DNA of 64,000 nucleotides, from contig NZ_CP034015.1 of the NCBI RefSeq assembly GCF_003855395.1, positions 2,924,001-2,988,000 of the forward strand, written 5' to 3'. Within the stretch, counting starts at the first letter, position 1. The number at the start of each line of letters is the position of its first letter. The notes beneath the pieces were generated by a model. The model made no database searches. It saw only the letters and a list, made by a program, of their open reading frames with translations, and was not told the origin of the DNA. This DNA is from Shewanella livingstonensis (lineage in GTDB: Bacteria; Pseudomonadota; Gammaproteobacteria; Enterobacterales; Shewanellaceae). This document shows, in pieces, positions 45,025-53,416 of the stretch. The translations under genes and the position numbers were made by a program.

Positions 45025-47013
45025 ATGGGCCCCATCACTAAACCGTTAGCAAGCCAACTTCACCAACCTTCATCAACCTCTAAGGCATTGGTACTAGCCT
45101 GTATGCTGGGGTTAGGATTAAGCGCTTGCCAACCCAATACCATTGAACAAACTGATACTACTGTAAAAAACGATAACTATAACGAAAACGTATCAGTTAC
45201 TCAAACAGATCAAACTGCAATAACAGGCAAACCGGTGGTATATCAAGTATTCACTCGCCTGTATGGCAACACCAATACCACCAATAAAGCTTGGGGAACG
45301 ATTGCCGAAAATGGCGTAGGCAAATTCAGTGATTTTACCGATGTGGCATTACAAGATATTAAATCCTTAGGCACCACTCACGTTTGGTATACCGGCGTAC
45401 CGCATCATGCGTTGGTCAATGACTATACAAATTACGGAATTGGCAATGATGATCCTGATGTCGTCAAAGGCCGTGCAGGTTCACCTTATGCGGTAAAAGA
45501 TTATTACAACGTTAATCCAGATTTGGCTAATAATCCGGCTAACCGCTTGGCAGAATTCGAAGCCTTAATCGGCCGAACCCATGCCAATGATATGCAGGTG
45601 ATTATCGATATCGTACCTAATCATGTCGCGCGCAATTATCACTCTATTTCAGCCCCCAAAGGCGAGCTAGACTTTGGTGCTAACGACGATAAAACTAACA
45701 CCTATAGTAGACACAACAATTTCTATTATGTGGTCGGTGAAGACTTCCAAGTCCCACAAGCGTCGAATGGCTATCAAGCATTAGGCGGTGAAACACATCC
45801 CCTCAGTGATGGTATGTTTGCCGAATCACCGGCTAAATGGACAGGCAATGGCTCACGTTTAGCCAAACCGGATGCCAACGATTGGTACGAAACCGTTAAA
45901 ATAAACTATGGCGTTAAACCTGATGGTAGCCATGACTTCCCAGCCCTGCCTAATGATTATGCTAATAAAACGGCAGCCGAGCATTTAGCCTTTTGGCAAG
46001 CACAAGCGGCCGATGATATTCCCGATTCATGGCGTAAGTTTGAGCACATTGCCCAGTATTGGTTAGCCAAAGGCGTAGATGGTTTTCGCTATGACATGGC
46101 TGAAATGGTACCAGTTGAATTTTGGAGTTACCTCAATAGTCACATCAAACACACTAATCCAAATGCGTTTATCCTGGCTGAGGTGTATAACCCAGATTTA
46201 TATCGTGATTATATTCATTTAGGTAAAATGGATTATTTGTACGACAAAGTCGATTTATATGACACCTTAAAAGCCATAATTCACGGTAAGGCCAGTACAG
46301 CAGCCATTGCGACAGCTCACGCCAAAGTCAGCGACATCGATCAGCACATGCTGCATTTTTTAGAAAATCACGACGAACAACGCATCAACACGGTCGACTT
46401 TGCCAGCAATCCATTTAACGCCTTACCTGCTATGGTGGTATCGACCACGTTAAGTCGCTCACCAACCTTATTGTATTTTGGCCAAGATGTAGGTGAATCA
46501 GGCGCTGAAAATGCAGGCTTTGGACAACCGACCCGCACCAGTATTTTTGATTATGTGGGCGTACCAGCTCATCAACGCTGGATGAACAACGGCAAGTTTG
46601 ATGGCGGACAGTCAACATCTGATGAAAAGACATTACGTGCTTATTATCAAACCTTGTTAAACCTTAGCCATAGTGCAACCGCGCTTCAAGGCGAGTATGT
46701 CGAATTAGATACGCTACAGCGCCAGCTCAATACTCAAGGTTACGATGACGAGGTATTTGCTTTTAGCCGTTTTAACAACGAGCAGCAATTGATTATTGTT
46801 AGTAATTTTAGCCAACAACACAGCAAAATGTTTACCCTAACATTGCCACACACTTTGATTAACCAATGGCATATCTCCCAAAACACGGCAGTTAAAAACT
46901 TACTCAGTACCACTCAGTTAGCTAGACCACTCGTGTTACAAAGCGACAGCAGTGCTACTATTGATGTGCAATTAGCCCCACTGCAATCAGTCGTTATGGC
47001 ATTACAACGCTAA
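45025..47013 (+). CDS. GH13 alpha-amylase family lipoprotein
   Basis: With the ATG at 45025 (AAAGAGAG ribosome-binding site) the protein has 662 residues. It starts with a lipoprotein signal (ALVLACMLGLGLSAC-Q; Cys is the lipid attachment site), so it is anchored to the membrane, probably the outer one. GH13 motifs are complete: VIIDIVPNHVARNYH, GVDGFRYDMAEMVP (nucleophile Asp), AFILAEVYNPDLY (Glu) and LHFLENHDEQRINT. The family layout resembles the SusG-like surface or periplasmic amylases. It would cleave starch or long maltodextrins before uptake or in the periplasm. It is the last gene of the plus-strand locus and is followed by a terminator. Confidence 0.9.
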   Translation: MGPITKPLASQLHQPSSTSKALVLACMLGLGLSACQPNTIEQTDTTVKNDNYNENVSVTQTDQTAITGKPVVYQVFTRLYGNTNTTNKAWGTIAENGVGKFSDFTDVALQDIKSLGTTHVWYTGVPHHALVNDYTNYGIGNDDPDVVKGRAGSPYAVKDYYNVNPDLANNPANRLAEFEALIGRTHANDMQVIIDIVPNHVARNYHSISAPKGELDFGANDDKTNTYSRHNNFYYVVGEDFQVPQASNGYQALGGETHPLSDGMFAESPAKWTGNGSRLAKPDANDWYETVKINYGVKPDGSHDFPALPNDYANKTAAEHLAFWQAQAADDIPDSWRKFEHIAQYWLAKGVDGFRYDMAEMVPVEFWSYLNSHIKHTNPNAFILAEVYNPDLYRDYIHLGKMDYLYDKVDLYDTLKAIIHGKASTAAIATAHAKVSDIDQHMLHFLENHDEQRINTVDFASNPFNALPAMVVSTTLSRSPTLLYFGQDVGESGAENAGFGQPTRTSIFDYVGVPAHQRWMNNGKFDGGQSTSDEKTLRAYYQTLLNLSHSATALQGEYVELDTLQRQLNTQGYDDEVFAFSRFNNEQQLIIVSNFSQQHSKMFTLTLPHTLINQWHISQNTAVKNLLSTTQLARPLVLQSDSSATIDVQLAPLQSVVMALQR

Positions 47014-47076
47014 ATCACTAAACAAAAGCCATAAACCAAAAGCAGCGAGTTGAAAGGCTTAATCCAATCACACTGC

Positions 47077-47107
47077 AAAACCCTCTAGTCATCAGCTAGA
47101 GGGTTTT
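47077..47107 (+). terminator. Rho-independent terminator closing the maltodextrin locus
   Basis: AAAACCCTCTAG and CTAGAGGGTTTT with a 7-base loop and T run, 63 bp after the last gene. Confidence 0.88.
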
Positions 47108-47342
47108 TATTATCGGTATTAATCAGTTTGGACATAGGTACATAAGAGAAAGCCTATATGTGACTATTTTTTAATATTATTGCCTATTTAGTTGTATATT
47201 TACTGACTCTTATTTAGCAACTCTATCTTTTAACTCTATGGACATATCAGGATCATTAATTGCTCCAATAATATCTTGCGCCAATTTTGGATTGGTGGCC
47301 ATGTTGAGTTCAGATTATCAGTCAAATATCCTGACGTTAAAT
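47108..47342. other. Intergenic stretch with a short minus-strand frame
   Basis: A 29-codon frame on the minus strand (ATG at about 47300, stop at 47211) encodes MATNPKLAQDIIGAINDPDM and continues SIELKDRVAK. It has no ribosome-binding site and may be the remnant of a gene decayed after the switch from core to IS-rich DNA. Nothing else was seen. Confidence 0.3.
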
Positions 47343-47774
47343 TCAATTTTGATATTCACTGGGACATTTAGCTGAATCAGTAAAATCAGCAATCGAATTT
47401 ACAAATAAAACTCCAATTCCCTCTATAAGCCAGTGCTCATTTTCAGCAATATATTTTATATTGAAGGATATTGGCATGTTCTCATTATCGAATCCATTAA
47501 TAGATAAGCACCCGACTTTCTCATTTATTTTTTCAAAGTGTGATTCTTGCTTAAACATGTACTTTTTAAAGAGTAATTGTTCAGTTATTTCAGACTCATT
47601 TACGTTCAAATCTTTTATTAAATTTGAACTAAAAAAATCAGATTGCAACTTGTGTAGATTATCAACACTCACAGATTGTTCGTATCGATAATAGCTTGAA
47701 TATAATGGTCCATTATTCATTTTTACTGCACATGCAGATAAAAATAATACTAAAAACAAAGTAATTGATCTCAT
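47343..47774 (-). CDS. Small lipoprotein of unknown function
   Basis: The 143-residue protein starts with a lipoprotein signal (SITLFLVLFLSAC-AV; lipid attachment on Cys). The mature part has two further cysteines (GCLSING and AKCPSEYQN) and a mostly beta C-terminus (ISFNIKYIAENEHWLIEGIGVLFVN), resembling small periplasmic carrier-like folds. The family is not recognised. GGGAAG lies ahead of the ATG. It starts one base after the stop of the amber-interrupted gene upstream, so the two formed an operon. Confidence 0.65.
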   Translation of the reverse strand: MRSITLFLVLFLSACAVKMNNGPLYSSYYRYEQSVSVDNLHKLQSDFFSSNLIKDLNVNESEITEQLLFKKYMFKQESHFEKINEKVGCLSINGFDNENMPISFNIKYIAENEHWLIEGIGVLFVNSIADFTDSAKCPSEYQN

Positions 47775-47775
47775 A

Positions 47776-48207
47776 TTATCTTCCCATTATGCTTTCTAAT
47801 TCAGCCTCATAAGCCCTATTTCGATCTTTAAGAGCTCTCGCCGCTGCTGAGCACAATAAACCTGAACATGAAGTGATAAGCTCTTCTAAATCAAAATCAC
47901 AATTAACAGTTAAACTTATGATTGCAAAATTTACAGTTGCACTATATCCAATATTCATTTCACCTTTATTTTCAAAGCTAATACTAATACGCTTGACCTT
48001 AATACCTATTTTCTCAAGAGTAGGTGTCCCGCTGAATGTTAATACACCAGCATTTCCGCTTAAGGTAGCCGTTCCACTCTAATCAACAGTAAGCTTAAAA
48101 CTTCCTTTTTCAGCCATTATTTTTGTTGTTAAACCTTTGTCTTTCGAATATGACGCTTCAATTAATTTAGCAACCGTAATTTTTACTTCAGCTCTAGTTA
48201 TGCTCAT
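47776..48207 (-). pseudogene. Unknown 143-codon gene with an internal amber stop
   Basis: A frame starts at 48207 with a strong ribosome-binding site (AAGGAG, suitably spaced). It runs 42 codons (MSITRAEVKITVAKLIEASY and on to LTVD) and hits a TAG at about 48079. It then stays open in the same frame for another 100 codons to the TAA at 47776. The part after the TAG (SGTATLSGNAGVLTFSGTPT, then a stretch rich in beta strands and cysteines) reads as coding. Either a point mutation inactivated the gene or the amber codon is suppressed. No family was recognised. It was cotranscribed with the lipoprotein gene that follows. Confidence 0.65.
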
Positions 48208-48416
48208 ATTAAAAACTCCTTTTAAGCCACTATTTTTGTTTAGTGTTTATGATTTCATCTTTAATGATGTTAATGGTTAGGTAAAAAATCAACCTTAATG
48301 TGGATGAAGCTTTCTAATTTTACCCTATCGAAATAGCAAAACAATTATCAACTAGTATGTAATTATCGAAACATGCCACTCTTTTTTGAAGTACTAAGCC
48401 TAATTCAATGTTAGCC

Positions 48417-48569
48417 CAGGGCAACAGCATGAGTGTGTGTTTTTTGAACACCATAAATAATTTCAATACTCAATAACGTCCAATCACTCATGAAGTGATA
48501 ACGTATTGAACAAATATAGCTCTAAAAGCATACTTAATCAGTATTAAAAACGTTCACGATCTTACCCTG
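48417..48569. mobile_element. 153-bp non-autonomous element with ISAs1-type ends
   Basis: The left end, CAGGGCAACAGCATGAGTGT, matches the right terminus of the ISAs1 element at 2612 (CAGGGCCACCGCATGAGTGT) at 18 of 20 positions. The right end, AACGTTCACGATCTTACCCTG, corresponds to the inverted left terminus of that IS (reverse of CAGGGCGAGATCGTGAACGTT) with two changes. The inside (about 110 bp) has no transposase. It is thus a miniature derivative that the full-length IS at the other end of the window could mobilise. No clear target duplication was seen. Confidence 0.7.
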
Positions 48570-48892
48570 CCCCAGCAACAGCAACAGGGCAATAGAAGCT
48601 TTGGTCAGTCTATTTCTCACACACAAGATTTGAAAAATATTATTGTTGGCGCCTGTATTAAAATTGATGCAGCTAACAGAATTATATAGCCATATTTGGC
48701 TTGTTATTAACATCTAACCTATACAAAACTGTACGCTAATCGCTAATGCACATCATTTATGATTATTGAAAAATCATGGTTTAATCGTCATTATCTCAAC
48801 TAACACTTCAAGCATATAAACAAGCTCAAGCGAAAATGCCCGAGTATATGACCCTAACATTTAATACCACTTCTATTTCTAAGGTTAATCTC
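48570..48892. other. Non-coding region containing a repeated 21-base word
   Basis: A 21-base word starting CTCACACACAAGATTTGAAA at 48616 recurs exactly at 51808, with weaker similarity for about 50 bp beyond in both places. No gene was seen. Confidence 0.4.
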
Positions 48893-49142
48893 ATGAACAA
48901 AGTAATATTAACGTCTTTATTAGTAACATTTACAGCAGCTTGTGGTAGTGGTGATAAACCAGTGAAAATAGTGAGTGAGTGGATTGATAATCCAGAGGGA
49001 TTATCAATCCACTAAATGGTGTGGTGATTCAGTAGAAAGAAGATTAACACCTAGCTGCATGAACGCTGTTGATGCAGAAGCAAAAAATAAAAATGGCATC
49101 CATGATGGAGAACACAATGAATACTGGCACTATTCCTATTAA
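48893..49142 (+). pseudogene. EexN-like lipoprotein gene with a frameshift
   Basis: The 5' part, with AAGG ahead of ATG 48893, encodes a lipoprotein signal (MNKVILTSLLVTFTAAC-G) and KIVSEWIDNPEGL, then stops. In another frame the next bases encode KWCGDSVERRLTPSCMNAVD and AEAKNKNGIHDGEHNEYWHYSY. This combination, Cys-anchored short protein with a W-x(n)-C...C-x-NA-x(2)-A pattern, is that of EexN-type entry-exclusion lipoproteins of conjugative elements. The shift falls at an inverted repeat (GGATTGATAATCC next to GATTATCAATCC), a likely slippage or deletion site. It is probably a relic of a conjugative element. Confidence 0.55.
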
Positions 49143-49154
49143 ATAATTATGAGT

Positions 49155-49323
49155 AAAAGGTTCAAACCCATGTTTTTTTATTAACCAACCATATCCCCAT
49201 GCCTAAAAAAGCTTCAACAGCTTAAAGCGTTTAGGCACACAATATATTAATTTGGGTCCTAAAATGCTGTTTGCATCGCAATGCGTGGTATTAATTCACA
49301 ATGAATTAGACATGAGACTATAG
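49155..49323 (+). pseudogene. Truncated, frameshifted copy of the 3' end of the TrmY-like gene
   Basis: The bases run parallel to 54578-54739, the last 50 codons of the intact TrmY-like gene, at about 80 percent identity. The shared amino acids include NHIPMPKK, INLGPKMLFASQCVVLIHNE and LDMRL at the end. A one-base excess in a T run and a one-base loss after CCTAAAAAA break the frame. No 5' part is present. It lies directly after the EexN-like relic. Confidence 0.8.
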
Positions 49324-49440
49324 TCATCAGCAGCTTTAACCAGACTTTACCCTATTGATTAGAGAGCACTTGCATACTGCACTCAAGTTTTTAGTTATTC
49401 ACTTCAGTAAAAACAAGTTTGCATAAGGAGGCCCTTTTAT

Positions 49441-49539
49441 ATGGAATATCTAGAACACTATAGTGATGAAGCACGGATCCAACTGAGTTTCTTTTCTTTT
49501 ATGACCATAGCACTTTGGATTTTTTTTGGTGTTGCCTAG
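49441..49539 (+). CDS. Short membrane peptide or truncated gene (32 codons)
   Basis: The frame MEYLEHYSDEARIQLSFFSF continues MTIALWIFFGVA and stops at the left edge of the 290-bp miniature element. A perfect AAGGAGG ribosome-binding site lies nine bases upstream, much better than expected by chance. The second half is one hydrophobic helix. The start resembles the N-terminus of sterol-desaturase-type membrane proteins, so it may be a truncated gene. Rejoining across the element still gives a stop at the same place, so the insertion itself did not truncate it. Confidence 0.4.
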   Translation: MEYLEHYSDEARIQLSFFSFMTIALWIFFGVA

Positions 49540-49828
49540 GGTCTGTTGATCTTTGCTGGTTAAATTTTTTCGAGTTAAAAACGTGTTAATCGAGGCGAAT
49601 GGATTGATGCCTAGTCATTCAAGCCACTCTTTATTCGCAAGGATGAATTCAACAAAGAGAAAAACCTTTTTAGCCAGACATTTCGAACAGCATTTGTTGA
49701 CTATTTTTACGGCGTTATCGACTTCTTATGTAGAATAACGATACCTCAAAGTCTCTGCCTTGCAGTTATTTAGGTTAGTAATGGCCTACAATTCGCTGTA
49801 AAAATAACCTTGAAAGATCAACAGACTC
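49539..49828. mobile_element. 290-bp miniature element with IS5-type ends, inserted between two stop codons
   Basis: Left end GGGTCTGTTGATCTTT and right end AAAGATCAACAGACTC are inverted repeats. They match the termini of the local IS5-family copies (GGGGCTGTTGATCTTT) except for one or two positions. TA flanks both sides (49537-49538 and 49829-49830), the same 2-bp target as for those copies. There is no transposase. A 61-codon frame inside is not convincing. The element probably moves with the help of the intact transposase encoded at 58672-59421. Confidence 0.8.
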
Positions 49829-51141
49829 TAAATACTTGCCAGCGTTTCAATTGCGCTTAAGGGTAATTCACGGGCCTGCTCGCGAAGAAAATCCATGCCA
49901 GATAAAAAGCCTGAAAACATTTTAAGCGCAATAAACTGACCCTCAACCGTAGTGATATAATTATCGCCCTGCTTATTCAGTGCTCCAGCTGAAATTAAAA
50001 AACTCATTTCTAACGGGAATGCGTGCCACAAAGACTTGCCCGTGTAGGCTTTACATTGTTGATTATTCAGCAAGCCAAGGCCCATCATCATCATTAAATA
50101 ATGCTGTGAAAGTGCCTTGGTTTTTAATGGTTTGGTATAACAAGTGCCGCTATGTCCTGCTTTGATACGGTGAATATAATTTGGAATATCAAAACTGGAA
50201 ATTCTAAATTGCTCGCCAAAACGACCAAATGCGCCAGAGCCGACACCGAAGCAGTCTTCGCCATCTAATACATATTTATGTTCAACTGGCTGACCAAAGT
50301 TACGGCTAAAGGTCCACGGGAACTCCATCACATAATGCTCCGCCAAAGCTTCTTTAACTGCCAAAAATTGAGGCCATAACGCGTTAGGTTCGCCAGCAAG
50401 GCAACCAGCTTTTTTACGGTTTTTACCAATGCCAAGGGTTAATGGATAGGTGGTGATTTGATCAGGATGTAACCGGATGGCTTGTGCTAAATCAATAGCA
50501 ACTGCTTCAGGTGTTTGAATCTTAAACCCATACATCATATCAATGTTGACTGTAGGTATGATTTCGATAGCACGACTGACATACTCAGCTTGTTGTAAAC
50601 TACTGCCAAACTTTTCAAAGCGGCCAACCGCTTTTAAAATCTTATCGTCAAAGCTTTGTATTCCAATAGACATACGGTCGACCAAACCTTTGAGTAAATG
50701 CGGATTACCGTCTTTAAAATAAATAGGATCGCTTTCACAAGTGACTTCACGTACTGATGTTAATGACTTAATCAACTCTATTGTTTTGATCAGCTCATCT
50801 TCTAAAATAGTGGTAGTACCACCGCCAATATACACTCGATTAAAACGGAATCCTTTGGCAAGCACTTGGCGAATTTCTTGTCTCAGCGCGGTAAAGTATT
50901 CTCGGGCTACTGGTTCATTAAATTTAATTTTATGAAACGAGCAATAACGGCACAAGGTATGACAAAAAGGAATGTGGATATAAAGCGTTTCAATCGGTTT
51001 ATCTGGCACAATCAGCTGTTGTAATTCATCAAGTGCTACAGCATCTTGCAGATTTAACGAATGCCTTATTGTTTGATTCATAACCCAGTCAAGGCTGTTT
51101 GTGGCGATGTTTAACTTTGAGGACGTTAAGAATGTGTTCAT
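49828..51141 (-). CDS. HemN/HemW-like radical SAM protein
   Basis: The 437-residue protein is a coproporphyrinogen-III-oxidase-like radical SAM enzyme. The [4Fe-4S] motif is in YIHIPFCHTLCRYCSFHKI (CxxxCxxC, about residues 59-66). VYIGGGTTTILEDEL is the HemN-type glycine-rich stretch, and RMSIGIQSFDDKILKAVGR the second. The C-terminal HemN domain follows from about 290. It lacks the N-terminal features of true HemN and is close to HemW or the heme-utilisation radical SAM proteins (HutW/ChuW). The exact reaction (heme chaperone, methyltransferase or oxidase) is not settled. The stop codon is shared with the edge of the miniature element. Confidence 0.8.
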   Translation of the reverse strand: MNTFLTSSKLNIATNSLDWVMNQTIRHSLNLQDAVALDELQQLIVPDKPIETLYIHIPFCHTLCRYCSFHKIKFNEPVAREYFTALRQEIRQVLAKGFRFNRVYIGGGTTTILEDELIKTIELIKSLTSVREVTCESDPIYFKDGNPHLLKGLVDRMSIGIQSFDDKILKAVGRFEKFGSSLQQAEYVSRAIEIIPTVNIDMMYGFKIQTPEAVAIDLAQAIRLHPDQITTYPLTLGIGKNRKKAGCLAGEPNALWPQFLAVKEALAEHYVMEFPWTFSRNFGQPVEHKYVLDGEDCFGVGSGAFGRFGEQFRISSFDIPNYIHRIKAGHSGTCYTKPLKTKALSQHYLMMMMGLGLLNNQQCKAYTGKSLWHAFPLEMSFLISAGALNKQGDNYITTVEGQFIALKMFSGFLSGMDFLREQARELPLSAIETLASI

Positions 51142-51496
51142 GAGTTGGCCCTAGTCTGAGATACTGCCAATGGCATGTCGACGTAAATATGCTATTTAAC
51201 CGCGATTATTTGCATGATATTAAAAAATCTATATTTGCTTGTATAACCGCACCTACACCTTTACCTATACAATACGAGCCTTCTTATTGTTAAAATTTGA
51301 TGTTGATCACATATTGAACCTCAAAGGTTTAACGGGGGCAGTGTGCTTAATTGATGATATCGATTTATCCGAGCCAGACATCATCACTGAAGAGTGAGTG
51401 ATTAATATTGAAGGGGTATCTAATGTTAGGTTATATTTATAGTAGGCTTATCTAGAACCAACTAGTAATAAGCCACATATTATCACCTTGATTACT
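51142..51496. other. Intergenic region with a coding remnant
   Basis: Upstream of the radical SAM gene the plus strand has an open fragment without a start (about 51265-51397), reading FDVDHILNLKGLTGAVCLID and DIDLSEPDIITEE before a stop. It may be the tail of a lost gene. The remainder holds the promoter of the radical SAM gene. Nothing else was seen. Confidence 0.35.
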
Positions 51497-51739
51497 TTAG
51501 TGATTACAGATTTTATCGGCTGCAGTGGTAATACCGCCATTACTCGGAATAAACTTACCTTTGCCTTCTAAAAACGTAATCAGCATCTCAGCGTCCATTT
51601 CTTCTGCAGAGCAAGTATGATATCGAGTCTCTGCGCCAAAGGTAGTTTCCATCATCATTTTAAGCTCTTGCTTCGTTAACGCAGAGCCGTGGGTTAACAT
51701 CATCTGCATAACTTGATGGCCGTGAACGGATTCAGACAT
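51497..51739 (-). CDS. yecH: YecH-family small metal-binding protein
   Basis: The 80-residue protein parallels E. coli YecH along its length: ESVHGHQVMQMM at the start, RYHTCSAEEMDAEMLITFLE in the middle, and GKFIPSNGGITTAADKICNH at the end. The conserved His and Cys residues (HGH, HTC, ICxH) could bind a metal ion. The function in E. coli is not well known. It is a single gene with a GGAGA ribosome-binding site. Confidence 0.88.
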   Translation of the reverse strand: MSESVHGHQVMQMMLTHGSALTKQELKMMMETTFGAETRYHTCSAEEMDAEMLITFLEGKGKFIPSNGGITTAADKICNH

Positions 51740-52010
51740 AGTATCTCCAATTGAAAAGTGTCATTTATTTGTACTTTATAACGTATTTTTTAGTCATAAA
51801 TACGGATCTCACACACAAGATTTGAAAATACCTTTCTTGATGCCTGTCTTAACATAGATGCTGTTAATACCCAGTTTATCGGCATAAAAATACTGATAGA
51901 ACCCAAAAGCAATAAGCAATTAGTTATTAACAAAGCTTTGTTGATAGATTATCAATTCACTTAGTTGTCGGCGTTCTAGTGTTCAAGTCAAACCTAGCAA
52001 CATCAGCTGT

Positions 52011-52235
52011 TTATTCACAGCCATCGTTATGCGTGGCTTCAGCCTTTTTTGAGTTTGTTTCAATATCAACAACGGCGTTATGAATGGCTTGAAAGATAAG
52101 CCTATCAGCCTCAACAGTGTCATTATCAGGGACATCCCACGCCATAATTTCGCGATACCGCTCTACAACTTGACGAATATCTTCGGTTATCTGGTCATGG
52201 TAGCGTTCAATTTCTATATTTTGTACAGCAGACAT
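52011..52235 (-). CDS. Small helical protein of unknown function, cotranscribed with the UspA fusion
   Basis: From the ATG at 52235 (AGGAG ribosome-binding site) the product has 74 residues, acidic and fully helical (IEIERYHDQITEDIRQVVERYREIM, then DRLIFQAIHNAVVDIETNSKKAEA). It has no membrane segment. The gene begins about 26 bp after the stop of the SpoIIAA/UspA gene on the same strand and is probably part of that operon. The family is not recognised. Confidence 0.65.
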   Translation of the reverse strand: MSAVQNIEIERYHDQITEDIRQVVERYREIMAWDVPDNDTVEADRLIFQAIHNAVVDIETNSKKAEATHNDGCE

Positions 52236-52260
52236 AGCAATACTCCTTGGGCATAACACG

Positions 52261-53118
52261 TTAAAATACAGACTCTTGAACGGGAACGATTAATATTTCA
52301 CAACGACTATGATGTTGAACATAATGTGGTACGGAGCCCAATAACTTGTTGATGCCTTGTTTCTTTTTAGCGCCAAAAATGGCTAAATCAACATGTTGCG
52401 CTTCCAAGAAAGACGTAATGCTATAATTGACCTCACCACAAATCACTTTTGCCTCAAGAGTAAAATCGATATCTAGATCGTTCACAAAAGCTTTCATCTG
52501 AGACTGAGCAGCCTTAATAGCCTGTTTATTTTGATTTTCAATGATATTGAGATCTACAACGTTATTGCCTGCTGGATCGCCATATAATGTGTAAGGGATA
52601 ACTTCTTCAACAACATTGAGCAATGTTAACGAAGCTTGGTAGTAGTGAGCCAATTCTATCGCTCGTTTACATGCATGCTTTGAATACAAGGAGAAATCCA
52701 CTGCAACCACAATATTTTTATAGGGTTGTAATTGTTCTGCTGCCTTTTCAAACTCTTGTTTTTCACGTAACCAATCCCAAGCGTCTTGTAGATTTTCCCG
52801 GTTAAAATAGCGCACTTCACTGGATAATAAGAAAGGCTTTGCGATAACAGCCATCCAATGTTCCCACGACTTATCGCCAACTATCGCAATCCGATCACAA
52901 TCACCAAGATATTTCAGACCAAAGTTAACATCAGCTTTGACGCCATTTAAGTCCCAACCAAAGAAATTATCAAGTTCGAAAAGTAATGAGACTTTTCCTA
53001 AATGATTAATTTGTTGTTCAAGTTGAGGCAAAAATGTCTGATAATCTTCAGCCGTTAACTTTCCTGATGCTCTAATCGCAATGGTATTACCATCAAATAC
53101 GGGGATAAATTGCAACAT
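52261..53118 (-). CDS. SpoIIAA-like (STAS) / universal stress protein fusion
   Basis: I chose the ATG at 53118 (AAGGAA upstream), giving 285 residues. Residues 1-120 form a SpoIIAA-like/DUF3478 domain (MLQFIPVFDGNTIAIRASGK, then KVSLLFELDNFFGWDL). Residues 135-283 form a UspA domain (YKNIVVAVDFSLYSKHACKRAIELA..., VDLAIFGAKKKQGINKLLGSVPHYVQHHSRCEILIVPV). The ATP-binding G-x2-G-x9-G-S/T pattern of Usp is only partly present (GAKKKQGINKLLGSV). Such fusions are found in marine gammaproteobacteria and are thought to act in stress or phosphate response; the function here is inferred. Confidence 0.88.
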   Translation of the reverse strand: MLQFIPVFDGNTIAIRASGKLTAEDYQTFLPQLEQQINHLGKVSLLFELDNFFGWDLNGVKADVNFGLKYLGDCDRIAIVGDKSWEHWMAVIAKPFLLSSEVRYFNRENLQDAWDWLREKQEFEKAAEQLQPYKNIVVAVDFSLYSKHACKRAIELAHYYQASLTLLNVVEEVIPYTLYGDPAGNNVVDLNIIENQNKQAIKAAQSQMKAFVNDLDIDFTLEAKVICGEVNYSITSFLEAQHVDLAIFGAKKKQGINKLLGSVPHYVQHHSRCEILIVPVQESVF

Positions 53119-53416
53119 GGAATGTTCCTTCTCTTGGTGAATATGTCTCATCCTGAGTGATGTAAAACATACTGCTCAATAACTTTATCTTAAAGCGTTT
53201 TACTCGTTCACTTATTGATCAATGACATCATTTCAGAATTCAATTGTTTTGTTTAATATTTACTGAGATGGCTCAACCATTACCATTATTTATTCGAAGC
53301 TAACTTTATTCCAATGCGATAATACTCAAGTTATGTCATCCACTTTAGGTCCCTAAGACTATAGCCTGTAGTATCGAGGTCGATATAAATATTATATTGG
53401 CGTGAAAGGAATGCTA

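Noticed and set aside
49553..49738. 61-codon frame inside the 290-bp element
   Set aside because: It is contained in a non-autonomous element, has no family resemblance, and begins next to the terminal repeat.
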